Of a stretch of 64,000 bases of DNA, positions 18,178 through 25,932 are shown one piece after another. A program made the position numbers and the translations under genes. Under the pieces are notes generated by a model. It was given only the letters and a program-made list of their open reading frames with translations. It did not search any database and was not told the DNA's origin. Position 1 is the first letter of the stretch. Every line of letters starts with the position of its first letter. The stretch comes from Streptomyces griseosporeus (GTDB lineage: Bacteria; Actinomycetota; Actinomycetes; Streptomycetales; Streptomycetaceae): positions 1,364,001 to 1,428,000 of the forward strand of contig NZ_BNBR01000001.1 of the NCBI RefSeq assembly GCF_014656055.1, in the 5' to 3' direction.

Positions 18178-19326
18178 TCACTCCAGGACGCGCGACGCTC
18201 CCACCGGCAGGTCCCAGAGGTCCTCGCGGTCCAGTCCCGCCTTCTCCCATGCCGTCCGCACCCGGGTGAGCGGCTCCAGGACCGGTTCCGCGGAGAGGAC
18301 GAAGGTGCCCCAGTGCATGGGGGCCATCCGGCGCGCCCCGAGGTCCTGGGCGGCGCGCACCGCCTCCTCCGGGTCGCAGTGGACGTCGCTGAGCCACCAG
18401 CGCGGGTCGTAGGCGCCGATGGGCAGCAGGGCGAGATCGATGCCGGGGTAGCGGCGGCCGATGCGGCCGAACCAGTGGCCGTAGCCGGTGTCACCGGCGA
18501 AGTAGACGCGCTGCCCTTCGGGGTCGGTGAGCACCCAGCCGCCCCACAGGGTGCGGCAGGTGTCGGTGAGGGTGCGCTTGGACCAGTGGTGGGCGGGGAC
18601 GAAGTCGAAGCGTACGCCGGACAGTTCGGCCGCCTCCCACCAGTCCAGCTCGGTGACGCGGGTGAACCGGCGGCGCTGGAACCAGCGGCCGAGGCCGGCC
18701 GGCACGAACACCGGGGTGTCGCGCGGGAGTCGGCGCAGGGTCGGGGCGTCCAGATGGTCGTAGTGGTTGTGGCTGATGACGACGGCGTCGACGGGCGGCA
18801 GCGCCTCCCACGCCACTCCGACGGGCGTGATCCTGGCCGGGGTGCCGAGGATGCGGCGGGACCACACCGGGTCGGTCAGCACGGTCAGGCCGCCGATCCG
18901 CAGCACCCAACTGGCGTGTCCCGCCCAGGTGACGGCGACGGTGCGGGTGTCGACGCGGGGCAGCGGGCCGGGCTCGAAGGGCAGGCGCGGGATGTCGGCG
19001 AGGCCCTCGCGCCCGGGCCGTACGGCGCCCTCGCGGGCGAAGCGGGCCATGGCCTTCAGGCCGGGCAGCGGGGCCGTGAGCCGGTCGTGGAAGGTCCGCG
19101 GCCACACTCTGCGCTCGCCCAGCGGGCGCGGTTCGGCGAGCGGCGGGAACGGGGCGAGCGGGGAGGCCGGTGACGGCGCCGACAGCGCGGGCGCGCCCGC
19201 CGGGTCCGTCGTGACGGCCGGGCCCGCGGGGTCCTCGGGGAGTGTCGTGTCGGTCGGGTCCGTGGTGACGGTGGCGCTCGAACCAGTGGTGGCCGTCGTG
19301 GTGTTCGTCTCGGACTGCTGCGTCAT
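18178..19326 (-). CDS. Metallo-beta-lactamase-fold hydrolase (NAPE-PLD-like)
   Basis: A 382-residue protein. About 70 N-terminal residues are low complexity (Thr/Pro/Ala-rich). The MBL fold follows: VTWAGHASWVLRIGGLTVLTDP, metal motif HNHYDH, PAHHWSKRT, VYFAGDTGYG and APMHWGTFVLS, the signature of N-acylphosphatidylethanolamine phospholipase D-like enzymes, known in bacteria as Zn-dependent hydrolases. The ATG at 19326 overlaps the stop of the upstream aminotransferase-like gene (ATGA) and is preceded by GGGAG; ATG 19341 is an alternative. Substrate unknown. Confidence 0.87.
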   Translation of the reverse strand: MTQQSETNTTTATTGSSATVTTDPTDTTLPEDPAGPAVTTDPAGAPALSAPSPASPLAPFPPLAEPRPLGERRVWPRTFHDRLTAPLPGLKAMARFAREGAVRPGREGLADIPRLPFEPGPLPRVDTRTVAVTWAGHASWVLRIGGLTVLTDPVWSRRILGTPARITPVGVAWEALPPVDAVVISHNHYDHLDAPTLRRLPRDTPVFVPAGLGRWFQRRRFTRVTELDWWEAAELSGVRFDFVPAHHWSKRTLTDTCRTLWGGWVLTDPEGQRVYFAGDTGYGHWFGRIGRRYPGIDLALLPIGAYDPRWWLSDVHCDPEEAVRAAQDLGARRMAPMHWGTFVLSAEPVLEPLTRVRTAWEKAGLDREDLWDLPVGASRVLE

Positions 19327-20570
19327 CGAGGAGGCTCCCATCGCTGAGCGTCGTCGCGGAGATCGTCGAAGACCGACCTCAGGGTGATCAACGCGCGGTG
19401 CACGTGTGGCAGTTCCAACGGGACGGGTGAGGTGAGGCATTCCGCGCGTTCGGCGTCGGTGGCGCCCAGCAGGGGCCCGGTGGACAGCCGGACGCGCAGC
19501 GCGCCGAGGTCGTCGCCGAAGCGGTGACCGCCCGGCGCGGGCATGCCGAGGCGGTCGGTGAGGAAGTCCTCCAGTTCCTGGGCGTCGCCCACGCCACGGC
19601 CCGTCAGCGCGGGGCGCAGCGGGCCGAGGTCGGCGTACAGGTGGCGGCCGGCCTGCGGCGGGCGGGCGAGGGCGCCAGCGCCGACGACGGCGGCGTGCAC
19701 GGCGGCGGCCACGCGCGCGTGCAGGCGTACGGCGGCGGCGCGGCGCTCGGTGACCGCGGCGGGCTCGGTCAGGGCGTGGCCGGCCGCGGCGGCGACGGGG
19801 GCGGCGACGCGCGCGCCGAGCGCGGTGAGGATGTCCAGCACGCGCGCGTGGAGGGCCGCGCCGAGGTCGCCTGCGGGGAAGCGGGCGATCGCGGCGGGCC
19901 AGCCCGCGGGCAGCAGGGCCCCGGCCAGGTCGGCGACGACGGTGACCCGCTCGGGCAGCATCTCGGCGGGGCTGAGCAGCACGGTGCCGTGCGGCCGGTG
20001 CAGGGTGTCGCGCCACGTCTCGTCGCTGACCAGGTGCAGGCCCTCGCCGGCGGCGGCCTCCACGGCCTCGTGCAGCACCTCGGGCGGGGCGACGGTGCCG
20101 GTGGGGTCGTCGGCGACGGACAGCACCAGCAGCCGGGGGTCGCCGCCCTCGTCGCGCACCCGGCGCACGGTCTCCAGCAGCGCGTACGGGTCGGGGACGC
20201 CGCCGCACTCGGCGGGCGTGGCGACGTGGAAGACGGGTCTGCCCAGCAGGCGGGCGTACGGCGCCCACCAGGCGGCGCAGGGCCGGGGCACCAGCACGTC
20301 GCCGCCGAGGGCGGCGGTCAGCGCCACGAGCAGGGCGTTCGCGCCGGGCGCGGCGGCGACCCGGTCGGGCAGGGCGGGCAGTGCGCGGCGGCCGAACCAG
20401 CCGCAGGCGGCCTCCCGCAGGGCGGTGCCGCCGCCGGCCGGCTCGGCCTCGGCGCGGCCCGCCGCGGCGGCGACCCGGTCGGCCAGCTCGGGCAGGACGG
20501 GCAGCCCGTCGTCGGGGAGGGGCGGCCCGTAGCGGACGGGCCCGTGGCCTTCGGGGTCCGTACGCCGCAT
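19323..20570 (-). CDS. Aminotransferase-fold protein lacking the PLP lysine
   Basis: A 415-residue fold-type I (class I/II aminotransferase-like) protein: ALREAACGWFGRRALPALPD, LLVLSVADDPTGTVAPPEVL (normally NNPTG), and HLVSDETWRDTLHRP (normally SDExYxDL, with the pyridine-binding Asp kept). Where the Schiff-base lysine should be (SFSKSYGxxGWRxG) the sequence reads ADLAGALLPAGWPAA, so Lys is replaced by Gly, and the PLP-binding Asn is Asp. It is therefore probably not a normal transaminase. GGAGG precedes ATG 20570. It is coupled by a 4-base overlap to the NAPE-PLD-like hydrolase, and a palindrome lies 80 bases upstream. Confidence 0.82.
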   Translation of the reverse strand: MRRTDPEGHGPVRYGPPLPDDGLPVLPELADRVAAAAGRAEAEPAGGGTALREAACGWFGRRALPALPDRVAAAPGANALLVALTAALGGDVLVPRPCAAWWAPYARLLGRPVFHVATPAECGGVPDPYALLETVRRVRDEGGDPRLLVLSVADDPTGTVAPPEVLHEAVEAAAGEGLHLVSDETWRDTLHRPHGTVLLSPAEMLPERVTVVADLAGALLPAGWPAAIARFPAGDLGAALHARVLDILTALGARVAAPVAAAAGHALTEPAAVTERRAAAVRLHARVAAAVHAAVVGAGALARPPQAGRHLYADLGPLRPALTGRGVGDAQELEDFLTDRLGMPAPGGHRFGDDLGALRVRLSTGPLLGATDAERAECLTSPVPLELPHVHRALITLRSVFDDLRDDAQRWEPPR

Positions 20571-20650
20571 GCGTGCCTCCGCCCGGTTCCCGGTGCGGTA
20601 CCGCCGCTGCCGGGATCTTCGTCGATCTTCGGTGCCTCGGTTCCCCAGTA

Positions 20651-20667
20651 CCCACGCGACCCGTGGG
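20651..20667. promoter_or_regulatory. Inverted repeat upstream of the aminotransferase-like gene
   Basis: CCCACG-N5-CGTGGG, perfect 6-bp arms, 81 bases before ATG 20570. A GGGTAC reads off the minus strand at 20648-20653, but no matching sigma-B -35 was found. Operator role is inferred. Confidence 0.35.
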
Positions 20668-20704
20668 CCATGGCCGCCCGCGGACGTCGCGCGTGTCACA
20701 TCCG

Positions 20705-21466
20705 TCAGTCGTGCCGGGTCGTGTCCCGCTGCCGCAGCCGGTGCACGGCGGCGCCGGCCGCGCCCGCGATCAGCAGGCCGCCCGCGACCAGGGCGGGCAC
20801 GGAGTCGGTGAAGGAGCCGCCCTCCCCCGCCCGCACGCCGTGCGGGAGCGCGGCGGCACCGCAGGAGGTGGCATGCGGGGACGGGCAGGGCGACGGCGGT
20901 GGCGGCACCGGCGGAGACACGTGCTCGGGCGGGGAAACGTGCTCGGGCGGGGAAACGTGCTCGGGCGGGGAAACGGGCTCTAGCGGGGCCACGGGCTCGG
21001 GCGGGGGCTCGGGGACGGGCGGGGCGCTGCCGTGGTGCGCGGCGTCCCGGGCGACGTCGAAGGTGGCGCTCCACGGCTTGCCCTGGCCGCCGGACGCCGC
21101 CGGGCAGGTGCCGTCGACGGTCCACGCGGTGTCCGGCCCGGTCCCGTCGACGTCCTCGAACTCCTCGGCGGGGGCGACCTGCGCGGTGCCCCGGTAGGCG
21201 GGCCCGGCGGCCCCCTCGCCCTCGCCGGGGACCTTGCGCAGCTCGACGGTGCCCTCGTCGAAGGCCTGCGAGGTCGCCTCCAGCGTCTCGGGCGCGGTGC
21301 CTCCGGCCGCGTCGCAGGAGACGGAGACGGTGACGGTGCCGCCGGGCTGCACGGACGCCGGGCCGACGTCGGCGGCGGGGTCCGCGACGCCGTGGGGCGC
21401 CGCGGCGGCCACCGCGGCCCCGCTGAGCAGGGCGACGGACAGGACACGGGCGGTGCGGCGGCGCAT
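20705..21466 (-). CDS. Secreted, C-terminally anchored protein with Pro-rich repeats
   Basis: A 253-residue exported protein. The signal peptide is MRRRTARVLSVALLSGAAVA with a likely cut near PHGVADP. The mature part has a small beta domain with three or four cysteines (VSVSCDAAGG, DGTCPAASGG), then a proline-rich stalk with three exact copies of HVSPPE-type units, a second Cys pair region, and a C-terminal hydrophobic segment (VPALVAGGLLIAGAAGAAV) with basic tail. It would be tethered outside the cell membrane. Function unknown. GAAGGAG lies before ATG 21466. Confidence 0.8.
   Translation of the reverse strand: MRRRTARVLSVALLSGAAVAAAAPHGVADPAADVGPASVQPGGTVTVSVSCDAAGGTAPETLEATSQAFDEGTVELRKVPGEGEGAAGPAYRGTAQVAPAEEFEDVDGTGPDTAWTVDGTCPAASGGQGKPWSATFDVARDAAHHGSAPPVPEPPPEPVAPLEPVSPPEHVSPPEHVSPPEHVSPPVPPPPSPCPSPHATSCGAAALPHGVRAGEGGSFTDSVPALVAGGLLIAGAAGAAVHRLRQRDTTRHD
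20921..20974. repeat. Three 18-bp tandem repeats in the secreted protein stalk
   Basis: GTGCTCGGGCGGGGAAAC three times without mismatch, flanked by decayed copies. On the minus strand it encodes the EHVSPP units. Likely variable in copy number between strains. Confidence 0.85.
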
Positions 21467-21643
21467 GGGCGGGGCTCCTTCCGGCGGCACGCCGTACACG
21501 TGCCTCCGCAAGCCATCACAGCCCGCCGGTGCCGGGGACGCGCGCGGCCGTCACCCATTGGCGGGACCCGCACGGCCAACCGGGTGAGAGCCGGACCGCC
21601 CCCGGCGGCTGCCGCCGCCCCGAGGTTTTCCCCCACCCCCGGC

Positions 21644-21657
21644 GGTGACTCGTCACC
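21644..21657. promoter_or_regulatory. Palindrome upstream of the TPP enzyme
   Basis: GGTGAC-TC-GTCACC, perfect 6-bp arms, 45 bases before ATG 21703. It lies where a promoter would be expected. Operator role is inferred; no regulator gene is adjacent. Confidence 0.3.
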
Positions 21658-21702
21658 CGCAGACCCCTGTCACGGCATCGCACCCTCCGGGAGGTCCCGT
21701 CC

Positions 21703-23496
21703 ATGAGCACCAAGGTCTCCGACCACGTCCTGCAGCGTCTGCGGGAGTGGGGCGTGGAAACCGTCTTCGGCTATCCCGGCGACGGCATCAACGGACTGCT
21801 CGCCGCCTGGGGCCGGGCCGAGGACCGGCCGCGGTTCATCCAGTCCCGGCACGAGGAGATGTCCGCGTTCCAGGCGGTCGGCTACGCCAAGTTCAGCGGC
21901 CGTCTCGGGGTGTGCGCGGCCACGTCGGGACCCGGCGCGATCCACCTGCTCAACGGGCTGTACGACGCGAAGCTGGACCATGTGCCGGTGCTGGCCATCG
22001 TCGGCCAGACGCACCGCACCGCGATGGGCGGCTCCTACCAGCAGGAGGTCGACCTGCACACGCTGTACAAGGACGTCGCCTCCGACTTCGTGGAGACGGT
22101 GACGGTGCCGGAGCAGCTGCCGAACGTGCTGGACCGGGCGATCCGCACCGCGTACGCGCGGCGGGCGCCGACGGCCGTCATCATCCCCGGCGACGTGCAG
22201 GAGCTGGAGTACAGCGCGCCGACGCACGACTTCAAGATGGTGCCCTCCAGCCTGGACCGCAGCGCGTGGACGGCGGTGCCGTCGCAGGACTCGATCGAAC
22301 GGGCGGCGGAGATCCTCAACGCCGGTGACAAGGTGGCGATCCTGGTCGGGCAGGGCGCGGCCGGCGCCCGCGAGGAGGTGCACCGGATCGCGCAGCTGCT
22401 GGGCGCGGGCGTGGCCAAGGCGCTGCTCGGCAAGGACGTCCTCAGCGACGAACTGCCGTACGTCACCGGCTCGATCGGGCTGCTGGGCACGCGTGCCTCG
22501 TACGAGCTGATGCGGGACTGCGACACGCTGCTGACGATCGGCTCGTCCTTCCCGTACTCGCAGTTCCTGCCGGAGTTCGGCAAGGCGCGGGCGGTGCAGA
22601 TCGACATCGACCCGCACATGGTGGGGATGCGCTACCCGTACGAGGTGAATCTCGTCGGCGACGCGAAGGAGACCCTGCAGCGGCTGATCCCGCGGCTGGA
22701 TTCGGACCGCGGCCGCGAGTGGTACGACACGGTCTGCGACAACGTCAGGCACTGGCACGAGGTGATGGAGGGGCGCGCCCAGCTGTCCGCCGACCCGATC
22801 AACCCGGAGTACGTGGCGCGTGCCCTTGACCCGCTGCTGCCGGACGACGCGATCGTCACCTCCGACTCCGGTTCGACCGCCAACTGGTACGCGCGGCACA
22901 TCACGATGCGCGGCACCATGCGCGGCTCGCTCTCCGGCACGCTGGCGACGATGGGCCCGGGCGTGCCGTACGCGATCGGCGCGAAGTTCGCGCACCCGGA
23001 CCGGCCGGTGGTCGCACTGGTCGGGGACGGCGCGATGCAGATGAACGGGCTGGCGGAGATGATCACGGCGGCGAAGTACGCCGACCGGTGGGAGGACCGC
23101 CGGCTGGTGGTCGGCGTGTGGAACAACCGCGACCTGAACCAGGTGACGTGGGAGATGCGCGCCATGGAGGGCGCGCCGTCCTTCCTGCCGTCGCAGGAGC
23201 TGCCGGACGTGCAGTACGCGGCGTTCGCCCGCTCGCTGGGCCTGACCGGGGTGCGGGTGGAGAAGCCGGAGGACGTGGAGGCGGGCTGGCGGGCCGGCCT
23301 GGAGGCGGACGGGCCCGCGGTGATCGAGTTCCTGACCGATCCGGCGGTGCCGCCGATCCCGCCGCACTCCACCTGGGAGCAGATGGAGGCGACCGCCGCC
23401 TCGATCCTCAAGGGCGACACGGACCGCGGCTCGATGATCCGGCAGGGCTTCAAGGCGAAGGTGCAGGAGTTCCTGCCGCACCGGGACAAGAAGTGA
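21703..23496 (+). CDS. Thiamine diphosphate-dependent enzyme, pyruvate oxidase/dehydrogenase (quinone)-like
   Basis: A 597-residue TPP enzyme of the acetolactate synthase/PoxB group. The N-terminal PYR domain has FGYPGDGINGLLAAW and the catalytic Glu in SRHEEMSAF; the central domain has VAILVGQGAAGA and IDIDPHMVGMR; the PP domain has GDGAMQMNGLAEM followed about 27 residues later by NN (TPP/Mg motif). Likely oxidative decarboxylation of pyruvate to acetate and CO2 at the membrane, as in stationary-phase PoxB enzymes; other 2-oxo acids are possible. A GGGAGG precedes the ATG. Confidence 0.87.
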   Translation: MSTKVSDHVLQRLREWGVETVFGYPGDGINGLLAAWGRAEDRPRFIQSRHEEMSAFQAVGYAKFSGRLGVCAATSGPGAIHLLNGLYDAKLDHVPVLAIVGQTHRTAMGGSYQQEVDLHTLYKDVASDFVETVTVPEQLPNVLDRAIRTAYARRAPTAVIIPGDVQELEYSAPTHDFKMVPSSLDRSAWTAVPSQDSIERAAEILNAGDKVAILVGQGAAGAREEVHRIAQLLGAGVAKALLGKDVLSDELPYVTGSIGLLGTRASYELMRDCDTLLTIGSSFPYSQFLPEFGKARAVQIDIDPHMVGMRYPYEVNLVGDAKETLQRLIPRLDSDRGREWYDTVCDNVRHWHEVMEGRAQLSADPINPEYVARALDPLLPDDAIVTSDSGSTANWYARHITMRGTMRGSLSGTLATMGPGVPYAIGAKFAHPDRPVVALVGDGAMQMNGLAEMITAAKYADRWEDRRLVVGVWNNRDLNQVTWEMRAMEGAPSFLPSQELPDVQYAAFARSLGLTGVRVEKPEDVEAGWRAGLEADGPAVIEFLTDPAVPPIPPHSTWEQMEATAASILKGDTDRGSMIRQGFKAKVQEFLPHRDKK

Positions 23497-23499
23497 GCC

Positions 23500-23524
23500 G
23501 TGTCGGTGCGCGGCTGCCGGGTAC
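23500..23524 (+). promoter_or_regulatory. Sigma-B-type promoter of the DUF2795/CBS operon
   Basis: GTGT-N15-GGGTAC, matching the S. coelicolor sigma-B consensus GNNT-N14-16-GGGTAY. It begins 4 bases after the TPP-enzyme stop and about 28 bases of leader would precede ATG 23559. Stress induction of the downstream operon is inferred. Confidence 0.5.
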
Positions 23525-23558
23525 GCGGGGGGCCACCGTCGAGGATCTGGAGGGAGAC

Positions 23559-23957
23559 ATGCAGCGAGGCAGCGACCGGATGAGCGTGCACCGCGACAAC
23601 GAGAGGAAGCACGAACTGCAGGGACTGCTCCGCTCCGGCCACCCCACGCGCGTGGAGGAGTGGCACGACCCGGAGCCGGCCGCCGAGGACGACCCGCAGA
23701 TCTGGGGTGCCCCCGTCTCCCCGGGCGGGCTGGGCTCGTCGCTGGAGACGGTACGGCTGGAGCTGGCCCGCATCCTGGGCCGCAGCTCCTTCCCGGCGGC
23801 CGCGGGCGAGCTGGCGGGCGTCCTGCGCCGCAAGAACGCCCCGGACGCGCTGGTGGAGGCCCTTCAGGGGCTGCCGCGCAAGGAGCGCTACGACAACGTC
23901 CAGCAGCTGGCCGAGGCGGTCACCGCCGCCGGACGGGGCCGGGAGGGCGGCCGGTGA
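23559..23957 (+). CDS. DUF2795 domain protein
   Basis: A 132-residue acidic soluble protein. Residues about 80-125 form a DUF2795 helical domain (ELAGVLRRKNAPDALVEALQ, LPRKERYDNVQQLAEAV). The N-terminal half looks flexible. GGAGGGAG precedes ATG 23559; ATG 23580 is an alternative. It leads a coupled operon: GTGA overlap with the CBS gene, ATGA overlap to the membrane protein, then PfpI. DUF2795 proteins are common in actinobacteria, with no established reaction. Confidence 0.82.
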   Translation: MQRGSDRMSVHRDNERKHELQGLLRSGHPTRVEEWHDPEPAAEDDPQIWGAPVSPGGLGSSLETVRLELARILGRSSFPAAAGELAGVLRRKNAPDALVEALQGLPRKERYDNVQQLAEAVTAAGRGREGGR

Positions 23958-24385
23958 CGGCGCAGGCCGTACGAGAGGTGATGACACCCGGCGCGGTGAC
24001 CGTGCCGCCGGAGGCCTCGCTGGCCCAGGCGGCACGGCTGATGCGCTCCGGCGATGTCGGCGACGTCCTGGTGGTCGACGACCAGCAGCTCGTCGGGGTG
24101 CTCACCGACCGGGACATCGCGGTGCGGGCGGTAGCCGAGGGAGCCGATCCGCTGACGACGACCGCGCACTCGGTGTGCACACCGCACCCGGTGGCGATCG
24201 GCCCGGACGAGCCGGTCGCCGCGGCGGTGACACTGATGCGGGAGTGCGCGGTACGGCGGCTGCCGGTGGTCTCCGGCGGGCGCCCCGTCGGCATGGTGAG
24301 CCTCGGCGACCTGGCGCTGGCCCGGGACCCGGACTCGGTGCTCGCCGAGATCGCCCGGACCGCGCCGGACGGGGGCCGCGCATGA
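23954..24385 (+). CDS. Tandem CBS-domain protein
   Basis: A 143-residue protein made of two CBS motifs (about 5-65 and 70-125): REVMTPGAVTVPPEASLAQA with VLVVDDQQLVGVLTDRDIAV, and a second with LPVVSGGRPVGMVSLGDLAL. CBS pairs bind adenosine nucleotides and often sense energy state. GTG start overlaps the DUF2795 stop by 4 bases. It resembles stress-induced hypoxic-response-type CBS proteins of actinobacteria; partner unknown. Confidence 0.9.
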   Translation: MTAQAVREVMTPGAVTVPPEASLAQAARLMRSGDVGDVLVVDDQQLVGVLTDRDIAVRAVAEGADPLTTTAHSVCTPHPVAIGPDEPVAAAVTLMRECAVRRLPVVSGGRPVGMVSLGDLALARDPDSVLAEIARTAPDGGRA

Positions 24386-25029
24386 GGCGCGACCAGGCCA
24401 CGCGGATCGCCGCGTCCGGCACGTCCGGCGCGTCCGTCGACGTCGGCGACGTCACCACCCGCTATCTGCTGTACGGGCTGCTGCCGAGCTGGTTCGTGCC
24501 GGGGCTCGCCGACTGGGCGATGCACCGGCGCACCCGGATCGAGGACACCGCCGGCACCAAGGAGTCCCTGATCCACGCGCTGATGATGGCCGAGGTCGGC
24601 CTGCCCATCGCGCTGACCCTGCGCTACCGGGTCAACCCGCTGCTGCTGTCGGTGCAGCTGGCGGGCGCGGCGGTGCACGAGGCGACCGCGCTGTGGGACG
24701 TGCGCACCGCCGTGCGCAGCGAACGCGAGGTCAAGCCGCTGGAACAGCACATCCACAGCTTCCTGGAGTCCCTGCCGTTCGCCGCGCTGGCCTCGCTGAT
24801 GTGCCTGCACGCCGACCAGGTGAAGGCGCTGCTGCGCGGCGGGGGCGGCGATCCGCAGGCGTGGCGGCTGGTGCCGCGCCGGCCGCAGCTGTCGCCCGGC
24901 TACCTCGCGGGCATCGCGGTGGCCATCGGCGGATGCGTGGCGCTGCCGTACGGCGAGGAGCTGCTGCGGTGCGTGCGCGCGGGCTGGCGGCGCAGGAAAG
25001 ACGACAAGAACAAGCGTACGAAGGACTGA
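24382..25029 (+). CDS. Membrane protein with conserved His/Glu pattern
   Basis: A 215-residue polytopic protein, perhaps four membrane helices (LLYGLLPSWFVPGLADWAM, HALMMAEVGLPIALTL, LLLSVQLAGAAVHE, PFAALASLMCLHA, YLAGIAVAIGGCVALPYG), with a basic C-terminus. Acidic and His residues at membrane edges (DWAMHRRTRIED, ESLIHALMMAE, HEATALWDVR, LEQHIHSFLESLPF) could bind a di-metal centre, as in membrane hydroxylase or desaturase relatives; this is only a pattern. The ATG overlaps the CBS stop and the PfpI gene follows after 6 bases. I do not recognise a named family. Confidence 0.75.
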   Translation: MRRDQATRIAASGTSGASVDVGDVTTRYLLYGLLPSWFVPGLADWAMHRRTRIEDTAGTKESLIHALMMAEVGLPIALTLRYRVNPLLLSVQLAGAAVHEATALWDVRTAVRSEREVKPLEQHIHSFLESLPFAALASLMCLHADQVKALLRGGGGDPQAWRLVPRRPQLSPGYLAGIAVAIGGCVALPYGEELLRCVRAGWRRRKDDKNKRTKD

Positions 25030-25035
25030 TCGCTC

Positions 25036-25578
25036 ATGCGTATCGCGTTTCTGGCCGCTCCCGAGGGCGTGGAGCAGGTCGAGCTGACCGACCCGTGGCA
25101 GGCCGCCGTCGACGCCGGGCACGAACCGGTGCTGGTGTCGACCGAGCCGGGCGAGATCCAGGCGTTCAACCACCTGGACAAGGCGGACACCTTCCCGGTC
25201 GACGAGGTCGTCGGTGAGGCGTCCGCGGACTCCTTCGGCGGGCTGGTCCTGCCGGGCGGGGTGGCCAACCCCGACTTCCTGCGCATGGACGACAAGGCCG
25301 TGGCGTTCGTGAAGGACTTCTTCGACCGGGGCCTGCCGGTCGCCGCGATCTGCCACGCGCCGTGGACCCTCGTCGAGGCGGACGTCGTGCGCGGCCGGGT
25401 GCTGACCTCGTGGCCCAGTCTGCGGACGGACCTCCGCAACGCGGGCGGCACCTGGGTCGACGAGCAGGTGAAGGTGTGCGACCACGGGCCGAACAAGCTG
25501 GTCACCAGCCGTAAGCCGGACGACCTGAAGGCGTTCTGCGAGGCGTACCTCGAGGTGTTCGCCCAGGAGTCCGGCTGA
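25036..25578 (+). CDS. DJ-1/PfpI family protein (type 1 glutamine amidotransferase-like)
   Basis: A 180-residue protein with the nucleophile elbow VAAICHAPWTL (Cys106-His107) and GLVLPGGVANPDFLR, typical of the PfpI/YhbO branch. Relatives act as stress-induced deglycases, glyoxalases or chaperones; hydrolase activity is disputed. Last gene of the DUF2795-CBS-membrane-PfpI operon, 6 bases after the preceding stop. A strong hairpin follows at 25598. Confidence 0.9.
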   Translation: MRIAFLAAPEGVEQVELTDPWQAAVDAGHEPVLVSTEPGEIQAFNHLDKADTFPVDEVVGEASADSFGGLVLPGGVANPDFLRMDDKAVAFVKDFFDRGLPVAAICHAPWTLVEADVVRGRVLTSWPSLRTDLRNAGGTWVDEQVKVCDHGPNKLVTSRKPDDLKAFCEAYLEVFAQESG

Positions 25579-25593
25579 CGGCCGGCACGGGGG

Positions 25594-25872
25594 TCAGGAG
25601 CGGGGAGTCGCCGACTCCCCGCTCGTGCGTTCCCGGGCCCCTTCGCGGGTGCGCCCGGCGGCGATGGTGCGCTGCGGGTTGCGGCGCAGGTACTCGCCCT
25701 CCAGCTGCGCCATGCGCTCGTTGTGCGCCCGCAGCGCGTCGCCCGAGGCGTACAGCAGGGTGTCGTGGCGTGTGCGGTGGATGGTCTCCAGCTCTTTCAT
25801 CAGCTGCTGGTCGTCCAGTCGCGCCGGGTCGACTCCGCTCATGGTGGTGCCCTGTTCGTCGTGTTCGTTCAT
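25594..25872 (-). CDS. DUF6158 family small protein
   Basis: A 92-residue hydrophilic protein with VDPARLDDQQLMKELETIHRTRH and LEGEYLRRNPQR, the pattern of the actinobacterial DUF6158 family, predicted helical. Start is ATG 25872, or the internal ATG 25842 (MSGVDPARL) which matches the conserved core better. It is divergent from the Rv2629-like gene with 60 bases between the starts; the sigma-B-like promoter of that gene overlaps this one's 5' end. Function unknown. Confidence 0.72.
   Translation of the reverse strand: MNEHDEQGTTMSGVDPARLDDQQLMKELETIHRTRHDTLLYASGDALRAHNERMAQLEGEYLRRNPQRTIAAGRTREGARERTSGESATPRS
25598..25624. terminator. Hairpin terminator between PfpI and DUF6158
   Basis: 12-bp perfect arms GAGCGGGGAGTC / GACTCCCCGCTC with a 3-base loop, 20 bases after the PfpI stop and inside the last codons of the convergent DUF6158 gene. 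It probably serves both directions. Confidence 0.72.
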
Positions 25873-25885
25873 GGGGCCCGGGTAC
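25861..25885 (+). promoter_or_regulatory. Sigma-B-type promoter of the Rv2629-like gene
   Basis: GTGT-N15-GGGTAC, matching GNNT-N14-16-GGGTAY, 48 bases before ATG 25933. The -35 overlaps the first codons of the divergent DUF6158 gene. Confidence 0.5.
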
Positions 25886-25932
25886 CCGCCCGGGAACCGA
25901 GCACGACCTTTGAGCGGCACCGGGAGGGAGTC

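Noticed and set aside
20648..20653. GGGTAC upstream of the aminotransferase-like gene on the minus strand
   Set aside because: No GNNT at 14-16 bases; only a palindrome is nearby, which is listed instead.
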